DNA of 34,372 bases from Anaerolineae bacterium (lineage in GTDB: Bacteria; Chloroflexota; Anaerolineae; JACIWP01): assembly GCA_028275445.1 (NCBI GenBank), contig JAPWUQ010000006.1, positions 1 to 34,372 of the forward strand, read 5' to 3'. A program made the translations under genes and the position numbers. Positions 24,350 to 31,433 of the stretch are shown here, in pieces. The notes beneath the pieces are model-generated. The model was not told the origin of the DNA. It was given only the letters and a program-made list of their open reading frames with translations, and ran no database searches. How positions within the stretch are numbered: the stretch's first letter is position 1; every line of letters begins with the position of its first letter.

Positions 24350-25210
24350 TTACCGCTGAAGGGGCTCGACCTCCAGGCTGATATCCAGTGCTGTGACAGA
24401 ATGGGTCAGCGCCCCGACGGAAATGTAGTCCACGCCGGTCTCCGCAATGGCGCGCACCCGCTCCAGGGACACACCGCCCGAGGCCTCCAGGGGGACGCGG
24501 CCGGCGGTCATCTCCACCGCCCGCCGCATGGTTTCCAGGTCCATGTTGTCCAGCATGATGCGGTCCAGCGGGGGCTGGATGGCCAGCGCCTCTTCCAGCT
24601 CCGCCAGCGACTTCACCTCCACCTCGACGGGCAGGCCGGCCTGATTATGGACCCGCACGCGCGCCACCGCCTGGGTGATGCCGCCGGCGGCCGCGATGTG
24701 ATTGTCCTTGATCAGCACCATGTCGAACAGCCCGAAGCGGTGGTTCTGCCCCCCGCCCAGGCGCACCGCCCATTTGTCCAGCACCCGCAGTCCGGGCGCG
24801 GTCTTGCGCGTGTCCAGGATGACGGCGCGGGTGCCGGCCACCGCATCCACATAGCGGCGCGCCGCGGTGGCGATGCCCGACATGCGCTGGAGGAAGTTGA
24901 GGGCCGTGCGCTCCGCCCCCAGGACAGCCCGGGCCGGCCCCTGGACCACCGCCAGCACATCGCCGGCGCGCACCCTCTGCCCATCCTGGCACAGGGATAT
25001 GAAGCGCACCCGCTCATCCACCAGGTGGAAGACCGCCGCCGCCACCGCCAGGCCGGCGACCACCCCATCCGCCTTGGCCAGCAGTTTGCCCTCCAGCTCC
25101 AGCTCCGCCGGCAGGGTCCACTGGCTGGTGACATCGCCCGGCCCGATATCTTCATCCAGCGCCCGTCGGATAATCTGCAGGATTTCCGGCGTGATCTCCG
25201 GCGCGACCAT
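24350..25210 (-). CDS. nadC: Nicotinate-nucleotide diphosphorylase (carboxylating)
   Basis: It converts quinolinate and PRPP to nicotinate mononucleotide with loss of CO2, the third step of the pathway completed by nadA and nadB. The 286-residue length is normal. Signatures include 'EDIGPGDVTS' near the N terminus, 'RMSGIATAARRYVDAV', the phosphoribosyl-site 'DTRKTAPGLRVLDKWAV' and 'GGGQNHRFGLFDMVLIKDNH', then 'EVEVKSLAELEEAL' and 'LEASGGVSLERVRAIAETGVDYISVGALTHS'. I start it at ATG 25210 behind 'aaggag', not at the track's 25270, which lies in the divergent spacer. It is the first gene of the minus-strand operon. The spacer of about 137 bp with the propeller gene holds no convincing promoter or known NAD-repressor operator for this direction. 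Confidence 0.94.
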   Translation of the reverse strand: MVAPEITPEILQIIRRALDEDIGPGDVTSQWTLPAELELEGKLLAKADGVVAGLAVAAAVFHLVDERVRFISLCQDGQRVRAGDVLAVVQGPARAVLGAERTALNFLQRMSGIATAARRYVDAVAGTRAVILDTRKTAPGLRVLDKWAVRLGGGQNHRFGLFDMVLIKDNHIAAAGGITQAVARVRVHNQAGLPVEVEVKSLAELEEALAIQPPLDRIMLDNMDLETMRRAVEMTAGRVPLEASGGVSLERVRAIAETGVDYISVGALTHSVTALDISLEVEPLQR

Positions 25211-25299
25211 TCGGCGCTCCTTCCGTCCATATGTACGGGCAAGTGTACTACAAAGCCCACCGGCGCGCAAACAGATTGCCGCCCTGCGGCCGTATGCGC

Positions 25300-25327
25300 T
25301 TGACGGCGCCGGCCGATGCGTTACAAT
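25300..25327 (+). promoter_or_regulatory. Probable promoter of the LVIVD propeller gene
   Basis: TTGACG (25300-25305) and TACAAT (25322-25327) are separated by 16 bp. A start about seven bases after the -10 gives a very short leader of about 14 bases that still includes 'aggaggga' before ATG 25348. Both boxes are close to consensus, and the AT content of the -10 stands out here. Confidence 0.55.
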
Positions 25328-25347
25328 TGCGCCCAGGAGGGAGTACG

Positions 25348-27237
25348 ATGCATCGTCTACGGGTCATTATCGCCATCATCCTGGCCGGCCTGCTGATACC
25401 CCCGCCGGCGCTGGCACGCGGGCCGGTCACCTACAACGTCGAATGGGCCGCCGCATGGGGCGGGGCGACCTATGCCGCCGCCGTGCAGGGCACCACGGCC
25501 GCCGTCGGCATGGGCACCGCGCTGGCACTGCTGGATGTGTCCGACGCCGGCCGGCCCCAACGGTTCGGCCAGGTGCTCCCCCTGACGGATTTCCCCCAGC
25601 GCATCGTCTTCAGCGGGGAATATCTCTATGTGGCCGCGGATCGCGCCGGCCTGCGCATCATCCGCGTCTCCGACGATGGGCGCATGGAAGAGGTCGGCGT
25701 GTACCAGCTCCCTGGTCACGCCTACGGGGTGGCGCTGGCCGGCGGCTATGCGTTTGTGGCCTACGGCGAGGCCGGCCTGCGGGTGCTGGATGTCTCCAAC
25801 CCCAGCGCGCCGGCGGAGGTTGGGTATTACGATACCCCCGGCACAGCTCGCGACGTGGCCCTCGCCGGCCCCTACGCCTATGTGGCCGATGGGGACAGGG
25901 GCCTGCGCATCCTCGACATCTCCAACCCTGCCGCGCCGGCCTCCGTGGGGGCCATCACGCTGGCCGGCCAGTGCTACAGCGTGGACGCGGCCGGCTCGTA
26001 TGCCTATGCCGCGTGCGGCTGGGCCGGCCTGCGGGTCGTGGATGTTTCTCAGCCGGCAAACCTGCGCGAGGTGGGCTACTATGACTCCCCCGGCACTGCC
26101 TGGGACGTGATGGTTATCGGGCCGTACGCCTATCTGGCCGATGGGAGCCGCGGCCTGCGGGTGATTGACGTCTCCACGCCAACCGCCCCTCGCGCCGTGG
26201 GCCTGTATGACACGCCGGGCACGGCCGTCGGCCTGGCCGCCGGCGCCCACATGTACGTCGCCGACGGCGCGCGCGGCCTGTGCATCGTGGATATTTCCTC
26301 CCCGGCCTCTCCCAGCGAGCTGGGGCGCTGGAACCCACTGGGCCTCGCGAGCGCGGTGGCGCTGGCCGGCCGGTATGCCTATGCCGCCGACGCCAACCGC
26401 GGCCTGGTGGTGCTGGACATCTCCTCGCCCACCGCGCCCACGCCCATTGGCTTCTATCCGGGGCTTGGGGACGGAGAAGACATCGTGGTGGACGGCGGCC
26501 TGGCCTACATCGCCGACGGGTGGGCCGGCCTGCGCATCCTGGACATCTCCCAACCGCTGACCCCGACGCTGGTCGCACGTATGGACGTGCCGGGCTACGC
26601 GGCCGGCCTGGCGCTGGCCGGCGGCTATATCTATCTCGCCGCCGCGGATGCCGGCCTGCGGGTGATTCACGTCGCGGAGCCGGGAAACCCCAGGGAGGTC
26701 GGCGCATACGACACGCCTGGCTCGGCGCGGGCGGTGGCTGTCACCGGGTCCTATGCGCTGGTCGCGGATGGGGAGGCCGGCCTGCGGGTGGTGGATATAG
26801 CGGACCCGGGTGCGCCGGCGGAGGTAGCTTTCCTGGATACCCCCGGCTTCGCCGAGGATATCGCGCTGCGCGGCACGCTGGCCCTTGTGGCAGACCAGCA
26901 GGGCGGGGTGCGCGTGGTGGACGTGTCGGATCCCCTTCACCCGCGGGAAATCGGTGCGTACGCGGCGGAGGGACTGGTCCTGGGGGTAAAGGCCGGCGGC
27001 GGTGCGGCCTTCCTGGCAAAATCGGGGCCTCCGATATTCGAGGCGTTGGATATCTCCCGGCCGAATATGCCAGTGCAGGCCGGCGCCTACCAGGCGTGGG
27101 GGAGGGCGGTGGACCTGGCGGCGGCCGGCGATTATGCGTTCCTGGCGGCGCTGGACGGTGGACTGCTGATACTGCGCGTCGCGCCGAACCTGCGCATCCT
27201 CCCGATCCCGCTGTACATGCGGAACCTTGCCCCGTGA
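25348..27237 (+). CDS. Secreted LVIVD-repeat beta-propeller protein
   Basis: The 629-residue protein starts with a signal peptide ('RVIIAIILAGLLIPPPALA', cleavage probably after Ala24) and is otherwise built of repeats of about 42 residues. Each unit ends in a form of 'AGLRVLDVSNPSAPAEVGYY' and begins with 'ALAGxYAYVAD'. I count 14 units, the first and last degenerate. If one repeat is one blade, this would suit two seven-bladed propellers. There is no membrane anchor, sorting motif or catalytic motif that I can see; the end is 'LPIPLYMRNLAP'. LVIVD proteins are common in bacterial secretomes and their role is mostly unknown, probably binding or adhesion. The start ATG follows 'aggaggga', and the gene appears monocistronic with its own promoter and terminator. 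The repeats are also similar at DNA level and rich in 'gccggcctgcg', so unit gain or loss by recombination is plausible. Confidence 0.9.
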   Translation: MHRLRVIIAIILAGLLIPPPALARGPVTYNVEWAAAWGGATYAAAVQGTTAAVGMGTALALLDVSDAGRPQRFGQVLPLTDFPQRIVFSGEYLYVAADRAGLRIIRVSDDGRMEEVGVYQLPGHAYGVALAGGYAFVAYGEAGLRVLDVSNPSAPAEVGYYDTPGTARDVALAGPYAYVADGDRGLRILDISNPAAPASVGAITLAGQCYSVDAAGSYAYAACGWAGLRVVDVSQPANLREVGYYDSPGTAWDVMVIGPYAYLADGSRGLRVIDVSTPTAPRAVGLYDTPGTAVGLAAGAHMYVADGARGLCIVDISSPASPSELGRWNPLGLASAVALAGRYAYAADANRGLVVLDISSPTAPTPIGFYPGLGDGEDIVVDGGLAYIADGWAGLRILDISQPLTPTLVARMDVPGYAAGLALAGGYIYLAAADAGLRVIHVAEPGNPREVGAYDTPGSARAVAVTGSYALVADGEAGLRVVDIADPGAPAEVAFLDTPGFAEDIALRGTLALVADQQGGVRVVDVSDPLHPREIGAYAAEGLVLGVKAGGGAAFLAKSGPPIFEALDISRPNMPVQAGAYQAWGRAVDLAAAGDYAFLAALDGGLLILRVAPNLRILPIPLYMRNLAP

Positions 27238-27245
27238 GATAAATA

Positions 27246-27284
27246 AAAAGGTGACAGTCACCACGGCGGCGACTGTCACCTTTT
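27246..27284. terminator. Bidirectional intrinsic terminator with GGTGAC/GTCACC core
   Basis: A perfect 14-bp stem, AAAAGGTGACAGTC (27246-27259) with GACTGTCACCTTTT (27271-27284), has an 11-base loop. It lies 8 bp after the propeller stop and 3 bp after the stop of the convergent YtxH-like gene. Terminal A and T runs allow it to work both ways. The left arm also begins a local palindrome, GGTGACAGTCACC (27250-27262), so a smaller alternative hairpin is possible. The core matches the element at 18727. Confidence 0.85.
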
Positions 27285-27287
27285 CCC

Positions 27288-27506
27288 TTACGAAAGGGCC
27301 TCGCCTCGTTTGGCCGCCTGAAGCTCTGCCTCCAGCTCCGCCTTGCGCGCCTCGGCGGCCCGCCGGCCTTCTTCTATGACCAGCTCGATGCGGTGCCGAA
27401 GCTCCTCCTGGACCTCGCGGCCGGAGCGGGGCACCAGCAGACTGCCGGCCGCCCACCCCACGGCGAAGCCGCACAGCACCCCGAAAAGAAAGCGCAGGAA
27501 CTTCAT
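27288..27506 (-). CDS. Small YtxH-like membrane-anchored protein
   Basis: The 72-residue protein has one N-terminal membrane segment, 'FLRFLFGVLCGFAVGWAAGSLLV', then the short 'PRSGREVQEELRHRIE' and a charged helical tail rich in Glu, Arg and Ala that could form a coiled coil. This is the layout of YtxH/general-stress small proteins, where the glycine-rich helix is followed by 'aP.sG.e.r..l'. The function is not established in that family. It has a near-perfect ribosome site ('aaggaggtga') before ATG 27506 and is the last gene of the PspC/LiaI-like minus-strand group, which suggests an envelope-stress role. Confidence 0.78.
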   Translation of the reverse strand: MKFLRFLFGVLCGFAVGWAAGSLLVPRSGREVQEELRHRIELVIEEGRRAAEARKAELEAELQAAKRGEALS

Positions 27507-27532
27507 GTTTCACCTCCTTGTAGCCCGCGGCT

Positions 27533-28069
27533 TCAGCGCACCAGCGCCTTGAGCACCAGCCCGATGCCGGCCAGGATGAGGATCGCCGGCCAGAACTGGG
27601 CGATCTTGAACGCCTGGACGCCGGAGATCATGCCGGAGGTATAGGCCAGGCCCACCGCCCCCACCGCGCCGGCGGAGATACCGAAGATGAGCGCCCCCCA
27701 ATCCCGCAGGGAAAAGAGCCACTGCACCAGCGCCGAGAGCCCCAGGATCAGGGGAATCAGCGGCCACAACTCGCCCCAGCCATGCAAATGGGAGAGGAAC
27801 AGGCCGTTGCGCCAGGCCAGCAGGAAGCCGCCGGCCAATATCGCCCCCGTGCCCCAAAAGACATCATCGGAGGAGCGGGGAGTAAAGAAGATATATCGGA
27901 CCCAGAAGACGAGGCCCAAGGCCACGATGAGCCAGGGCCAGAGCACATCGCCGGCGAACAGGGGCCATCCCAGCTCGCGCCCCAACATCCAGAGGCCGGC
28001 CAGCACGAGAATGATGCCGAGGACGATGGGGGGCCGGCGGTGCGTCGGTGCGGTACCCTGCGTGCCCAT
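27533..28069 (-). CDS. LiaI/LiaF-type polytopic membrane protein
   Basis: The 178-residue protein has about six hydrophobic segments in paired hairpins. These include 'PIVLGIILVLAGLWMLGREL', 'LWPWLIVALGLVFWVRYIFF', 'LWPLIPLILGLSALVQWLF' and 'FWPAILILAGIGLVLKALV'. The repeated 'WP.(I/L)L...G' pattern is that of LiaI-LiaF-like transmembrane regions (DUF5668 type), often found beside PspC genes and involved in sensing cell-envelope stress. It lacks the soluble C-terminal domain of full LiaF. ATG 28069 follows the double-PspC stop by 3 bp, so the two are probably translated together. I cannot give it a specific gene name. Confidence 0.75.
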   Translation of the reverse strand: MGTQGTAPTHRRPPIVLGIILVLAGLWMLGRELGWPLFAGDVLWPWLIVALGLVFWVRYIFFTPRSSDDVFWGTGAILAGGFLLAWRNGLFLSHLHGWGELWPLIPLILGLSALVQWLFSLRDWGALIFGISAGAVGAVGLAYTSGMISGVQAFKIAQFWPAILILAGIGLVLKALVR

Positions 28070-28072
28070 CGC

Positions 28073-28786
28073 TCACTCTCCTTCTTCCGTGGAGGGGCCA
28101 GAGGAAACCGGTTCCTCCGGCAGGGCGACAGCCGCCAGGATATAGGCCAGGATGCCGCTCCCCATGGTGCTCAGGGTCCCAATGGCCCATACCAAGCGGA
28201 TCAAAGTGGGGTCAATGTGGAAATACTCGCCCAGGCCGCCGCAGACGCCGGCCACGATGCGGTTCGAGCGCGAGCGGTAAAGGGGTTGGCCGGCCTGCGG
28301 CAGGCGAACCTCTTTCCACCATTCCCGGCCGCCCCACGTGGCGCTGATGAGCAGGGCCAGGCCCAGCCCAATCACCACCAGCGGCCAGAACAGGCGCCAG
28401 AACAGCTCCCAGAGCCGCCACAGCCCGAAGGGCAGTATACCCAGCGAGTTGATCAGCAGGAGGACGCCGAAGAAGGCCAGGAAGATGCCCAGCGCCAGAA
28501 GCCCGTTGCGGCTGACATTCTCCCAAGAGCGGGGGGCCGGCGCCGCGGCCGGCTCCTGTCCCGGGTTTTCCGGGATGATGATGGCCATGATGAGGTAGAG
28601 GAACAAACCAGTTCCCCAGACAAACGTGAGCACCAGCCAACCGATGCGCAGGAGATTGGGGTCAATGCCCAGATATTCGCCCCATCCCCCGCACACACCG
28701 GCGATCATGCGGTTGACGCGCGAGCGGTACAACCGCCGCTCGCCCCGCGTCGGGCCGCCTTCCTGTGGTTCAGGCATGCTGTTCAT
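28073..28786 (-). CDS. Double PspC-domain membrane protein with central LiaI-like region
   Basis: PspC is the membrane partner of the phage-shock/envelope-stress response. This 237-residue protein contains the domain twice: residues 20-75 ('YRSRVNRMIAGVCGGWGEYLGIDP' in part) and 170-225 ('YRSRSNRIVAGVCGGLGEYFHIDP' in part). Each has the conserved amphipathic 'AGVCGG(W/L)GEY' and one long membrane helix. Between them, about 93-148, are two hydrophobic segments like those of the LiaI-like neighbour. No PspA or PspF gene is nearby. ATG 28786 has 'aaggaggag' upstream; an in-frame ATG at 28777 is possible. The two copies have diverged clearly, so the duplication is not recent. The 96-bp gap to purA has two short hairpin possibilities (28824-28844; 28843-28868) without T-runs and no clear promoter. 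Confidence 0.87.
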   Translation of the reverse strand: MNSMPEPQEGGPTRGERRLYRSRVNRMIAGVCGGWGEYLGIDPNLLRIGWLVLTFVWGTGLFLYLIMAIIIPENPGQEPAAAPAPRSWENVSRNGLLALGIFLAFFGVLLLINSLGILPFGLWRLWELFWRLFWPLVVIGLGLALLISATWGGREWWKEVRLPQAGQPLYRSRSNRIVAGVCGGLGEYFHIDPTLIRLVWAIGTLSTMGSGILAYILAAVALPEEPVSSGPSTEEGE

Positions 28787-28882
28787 TCCAGGCTCCTCCT
28801 TCCGTAGATGCGAAAGACGAGTGCCGCGCCGTCAGTCCGCGCGGTGATCCTGCGGAGCGCCAATCACCCCCTTTCTTCGCGA

Positions 28883-30166
28883 TCAATGCGCCGGCCGGCG
28901 CCAGATAAGCTGTTCGCGCGCCGGCCCGACGGAAATCATGGTCACCGGCACGCCCGTCAGCTCCTCCACACGCTGGACATAGCGCCTGGCGGCCGCCGGC
29001 AGTTCCTCCAACCTCTGTGCGGCCGAGATATCCTCGTCCCAGCCCGGCAGGTCTTCATAAATGGGCCGGCATTCCTCCAGCACGCGGCTGTCCATCGGGA
29101 AGTGCTCCAGGCGCTGGCCGCGATACTCATAGGCCACGCAGACGCGCACCGGATCCAGACCGGTGAGCACGTCCAGCTTGGTCATGGCGAACTGCGTCAG
29201 GCCGTTGATGCGCGCCGCATAGCGCAGGATGACCAGGTCCAGCCAGCCGGCACGCCGGCGCCGGCCGGTGGTGGTGCCGTATTCATGCCCAACCTCCACC
29301 AGGTGGTCACCGACGGCGTCATGCAGTTCCGTGGGCATGGGGCCGGCGCCCACCCGGGTGGTGTATGCCTTGGCCACACCGATGATCTCATCCACCAGCT
29401 TCGGGCCGAAGCCCAGGCCGACACAGGCCCCGCCGGCGATGGGGGAGGAGCTGGTCACAAAGGGATAGGTGCCGTGGTCCAGGTCCAGCAGGGTGCCCTG
29501 CGCGCCCTCGCACAGCACCGTCTTGCCGGCGGCGATGGCCTCGTTGATGACCAGCGAGGCGTCCCCCACCATGGGGGCCAGCCGGCGGGCGTATTCGGTG
29601 TATTCCTCGACGATGGCCGGCACATCCAGCGGCTCCTGGCCGTAGACCTGGGTCAGCCAGATATTGCGGGATTCCGCCTGTTCGCGCACCCGCCGGGCAA
29701 AATGGTCCAGGTCCAGCATTTCCACGGCGCGGATGCCGGCGCGCCAGGCCTTATCCGCATAGGTCGGGCCGATGCCGCGCTTGGTGGTGCCGATTTTGCG
29801 CTCACCCCGACTGCTTTCCGAAGCGCCGTCCAGGGCGATATGATAGGGCATGATGAGATGCGCCCCGCCGCTGATGATGAGCCGCGCCGTGGGCAGTCCC
29901 CGCGCCTTCAGGTTATCCAGCTCCCCCAGCAGGGTTTTGGGATTCACCACCACGCCACTGCCGATGATGCAGGTGGCGTGCTCATACAGGATGCCGGAGG
30001 GCAGGAGATGGAATTTGAAGGTCTGCCCGCCCCAGACAACGGTATGGCCGGCGTTGTCCCCGCCGTTCCAGCGGGCCACGACGGCGGCATCGCGCGTCAG
30101 ATGATCGGTGATCTTCCCCTTGCCCTCATCGCCCCATTGGGCTCCCAGCAAAATAATCACTGCCAT
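28883..30166 (-). CDS. purA: Adenylosuccinate synthase
   Basis: It joins IMP and aspartate with GTP to make adenylosuccinate, the first committed step to AMP. The 427-residue length is normal. The N terminus carries the phosphate-binding and catalytic loop 'GAQWGDEGKGKITDHL', then 'RWNGGDNAGHTVV', 'KIGTTKRGIGPTYADKAWR', 'CEGAQGTLLDLDHGTYPFVTSS' in part, 'TTTGRRRRAGWLD' and the C-terminal 'TMISVGPAREQLIWR'. All are family hallmarks. ATG 30166 is 31 bp after the M20 hydrolase stop, so the gene is probably read from the upstream minus-strand transcript. It has no functional link to the neighbouring polysaccharide genes. Confidence 0.96.
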   Translation of the reverse strand: MAVIILLGAQWGDEGKGKITDHLTRDAAVVARWNGGDNAGHTVVWGGQTFKFHLLPSGILYEHATCIIGSGVVVNPKTLLGELDNLKARGLPTARLIISGGAHLIMPYHIALDGASESSRGERKIGTTKRGIGPTYADKAWRAGIRAVEMLDLDHFARRVREQAESRNIWLTQVYGQEPLDVPAIVEEYTEYARRLAPMVGDASLVINEAIAAGKTVLCEGAQGTLLDLDHGTYPFVTSSSPIAGGACVGLGFGPKLVDEIIGVAKAYTTRVGAGPMPTELHDAVGDHLVEVGHEYGTTTGRRRRAGWLDLVILRYAARINGLTQFAMTKLDVLTGLDPVRVCVAYEYRGQRLEHFPMDSRVLEECRPIYEDLPGWDEDISAAQRLEELPAAARRYVQRVEELTGVPVTMISVGPAREQLIWRRPAH

Positions 30167-30197
30167 GGATCGCTTCCCTTCTTTTGCCAGAGATCGG

Positions 30198-31382
30198 TTA
30201 TCCGCCTAACAGGTCGGCGGCCAGTGCGGCATAGACAGAGGCGGCGTGGTACAGGTCTTCCAGCCGCACATGCTCGTCCACCGCGTGGGCCTGGGTCACC
30301 TCGCCCGGGCCGATGCCGATAGTGGGGATGCCGGCCACCCCCATGGTATAGGTGCCGTCGGTGGAGAAAAGCCAGCGGATGAGCCGCGGGCGGTAGTCCA
30401 GCGCCTGCTCCACGGCGCGCACGCCGGCCCGCACCAGCGGATGGTCCTCCGGCATCAGCCACGCCGGGAAGTACGACTTGGCACGGCAGGGATAGCCGGT
30501 GTAGCTGGTGGCCTGATACTCGGTGACCTCGACGCTGGCGCGCGCCTGCTCGCGCGTGATGATGGCCTGAATTTCCGCCAGGGCGCGTGCTTCGGTCTCT
30601 CCCAGGGTCAGCCGGCGGTCAATGTAGAACACACAGCGGTCAGGAATGGCATTGCGACTGCTGGCGGAACTCTCGATATGCGTGACGGCCACGCTCCCCT
30701 GCCCCAGGATGGAATCCACTGCGAGCTGGCTCGAGAGCAGTTCCACGCCGAAGATGATGCGGGCCGCGCGGTAGATGGCATTCTCGCCCTGCTCCGGCAT
30801 GGAAGAATGGGCGGCCACACCGCGCACCGTGACACACATCTCCATGCGCCCCCGCTGTCCGACGGCCAACTGCAGGTTGCTCGGCTCGCACAGCACCACC
30901 ATATCCGGCACGAGGCCTTCTTCCTCCACCAGCACCCGCATGGCATAGCCCTCGCACGGCTCTTCCTGCACCACCGCCGCCACGTACAGATTGCCGTGGA
31001 GGGGGACGCCGGCGTCCAGCACCATCTTCAAGCCGTAAACCATCGCCGCCAGGGGGCCTTTCATGTCCACCGCGCCGCGGCCGTACAGGATGCCGTTCTC
31101 CACCTCGCCGCCCAGCGGCGGGTGCGTCCAGGCTTCCGGCTCGTTGACCTCCACCGTATCCATATGGGCGTTGAACAGCAGAGAGGGGCCGTTGCCGTCG
31201 CCGGCGCGCGCCACCACATTGCCGATGCGATCCACCCACACCTCCGGAAACCCGATCTTGCGCAGTTCCGCGGCCACCAGCTCGGCCACGGCTTTCTCCT
31301 GCGTGGAAGGGCTGGGGGTCTGGATCAACCGTTGGGCGAAGGCGGTCAGTGCTTCCCGATCCGTCGAGGTCAGTCTCCACAT
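30198..31382 (-). CDS. M20-family metallohydrolase, YgeY-like
   Basis: M20 enzymes are two-zinc amidohydrolases or peptidases. The 394-residue protein shows the metal site: His73 and Asp75 in 'NAHMDTVEV', Asp106 in 'GRGAVDMKG', Glu140/Glu141 in 'VQEEPCEG', Glu166 in 'LCEPS' and a C-terminal His in 'AHAVDEHV'. The dimerisation lid domain lies between (about 175-290, 'GQRGRMEMCVTVRGVAAHSSMPEQGENAIY' region). 'QEEPCEG', 'VGQRGRMEM' and 'DRRLTLGETEA' are closest in my memory to YgeY, a hydrolase linked to selenium-dependent molybdenum-hydroxylase purine loci, rather than to ArgE or DapE. The substrate is unproven. ATG 31382 has 'gggag' upstream. It lies 51 bp after the sugar-transferase gene and 31 bp before purA. 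Confidence 0.87.
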   Translation of the reverse strand: MWRLTSTDREALTAFAQRLIQTPSPSTQEKAVAELVAAELRKIGFPEVWVDRIGNVVARAGDGNGPSLLFNAHMDTVEVNEPEAWTHPPLGGEVENGILYGRGAVDMKGPLAAMVYGLKMVLDAGVPLHGNLYVAAVVQEEPCEGYAMRVLVEEEGLVPDMVVLCEPSNLQLAVGQRGRMEMCVTVRGVAAHSSMPEQGENAIYRAARIIFGVELLSSQLAVDSILGQGSVAVTHIESSASSRNAIPDRCVFYIDRRLTLGETEARALAEIQAIITREQARASVEVTEYQATSYTGYPCRAKSYFPAWLMPEDHPLVRAGVRAVEQALDYRPRLIRWLFSTDGTYTMGVAGIPTIGIGPGEVTQAHAVDEHVRLEDLYHAASVYAALAADLLGG

Positions 31383-31433
31383 GGGTTCATCTCCCGGTCA
31401 CAAGGCTGATGACGGCTTGGATATCCAGGGGCA

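Noticed and set aside
25211-25299. GTAC...GTAC pattern ('tgtacgggcaagtgtac') upstream of nadC as an NAD-repressor operator
   Set aside because: The arms are just the self-complementary GTAC, flanks do not pair, and it does not match a NiaR or NrtR site that I can recall with confidence.
22070-25303. 1077-residue plus-strand ORF over the NAD genes
   Set aside because: It runs antisense through nadB, nadA and nadC, whose families are certain. Its Gly/His/Arg-rich sequence shows no domain. It is a codon-bias shadow despite the striking length.
25357-27513. 718-residue minus-strand ORF over the LVIVD gene
   Set aside because: Its apparent repeats mirror the DNA repeats of the sense propeller gene, and it crosses the terminator hairpin at 27246-27284.
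28787-28882. Terminator between purA and the double-PspC gene
   Set aside because: Two 6-bp stems can form but neither has a T-run in either direction; too weak to call.
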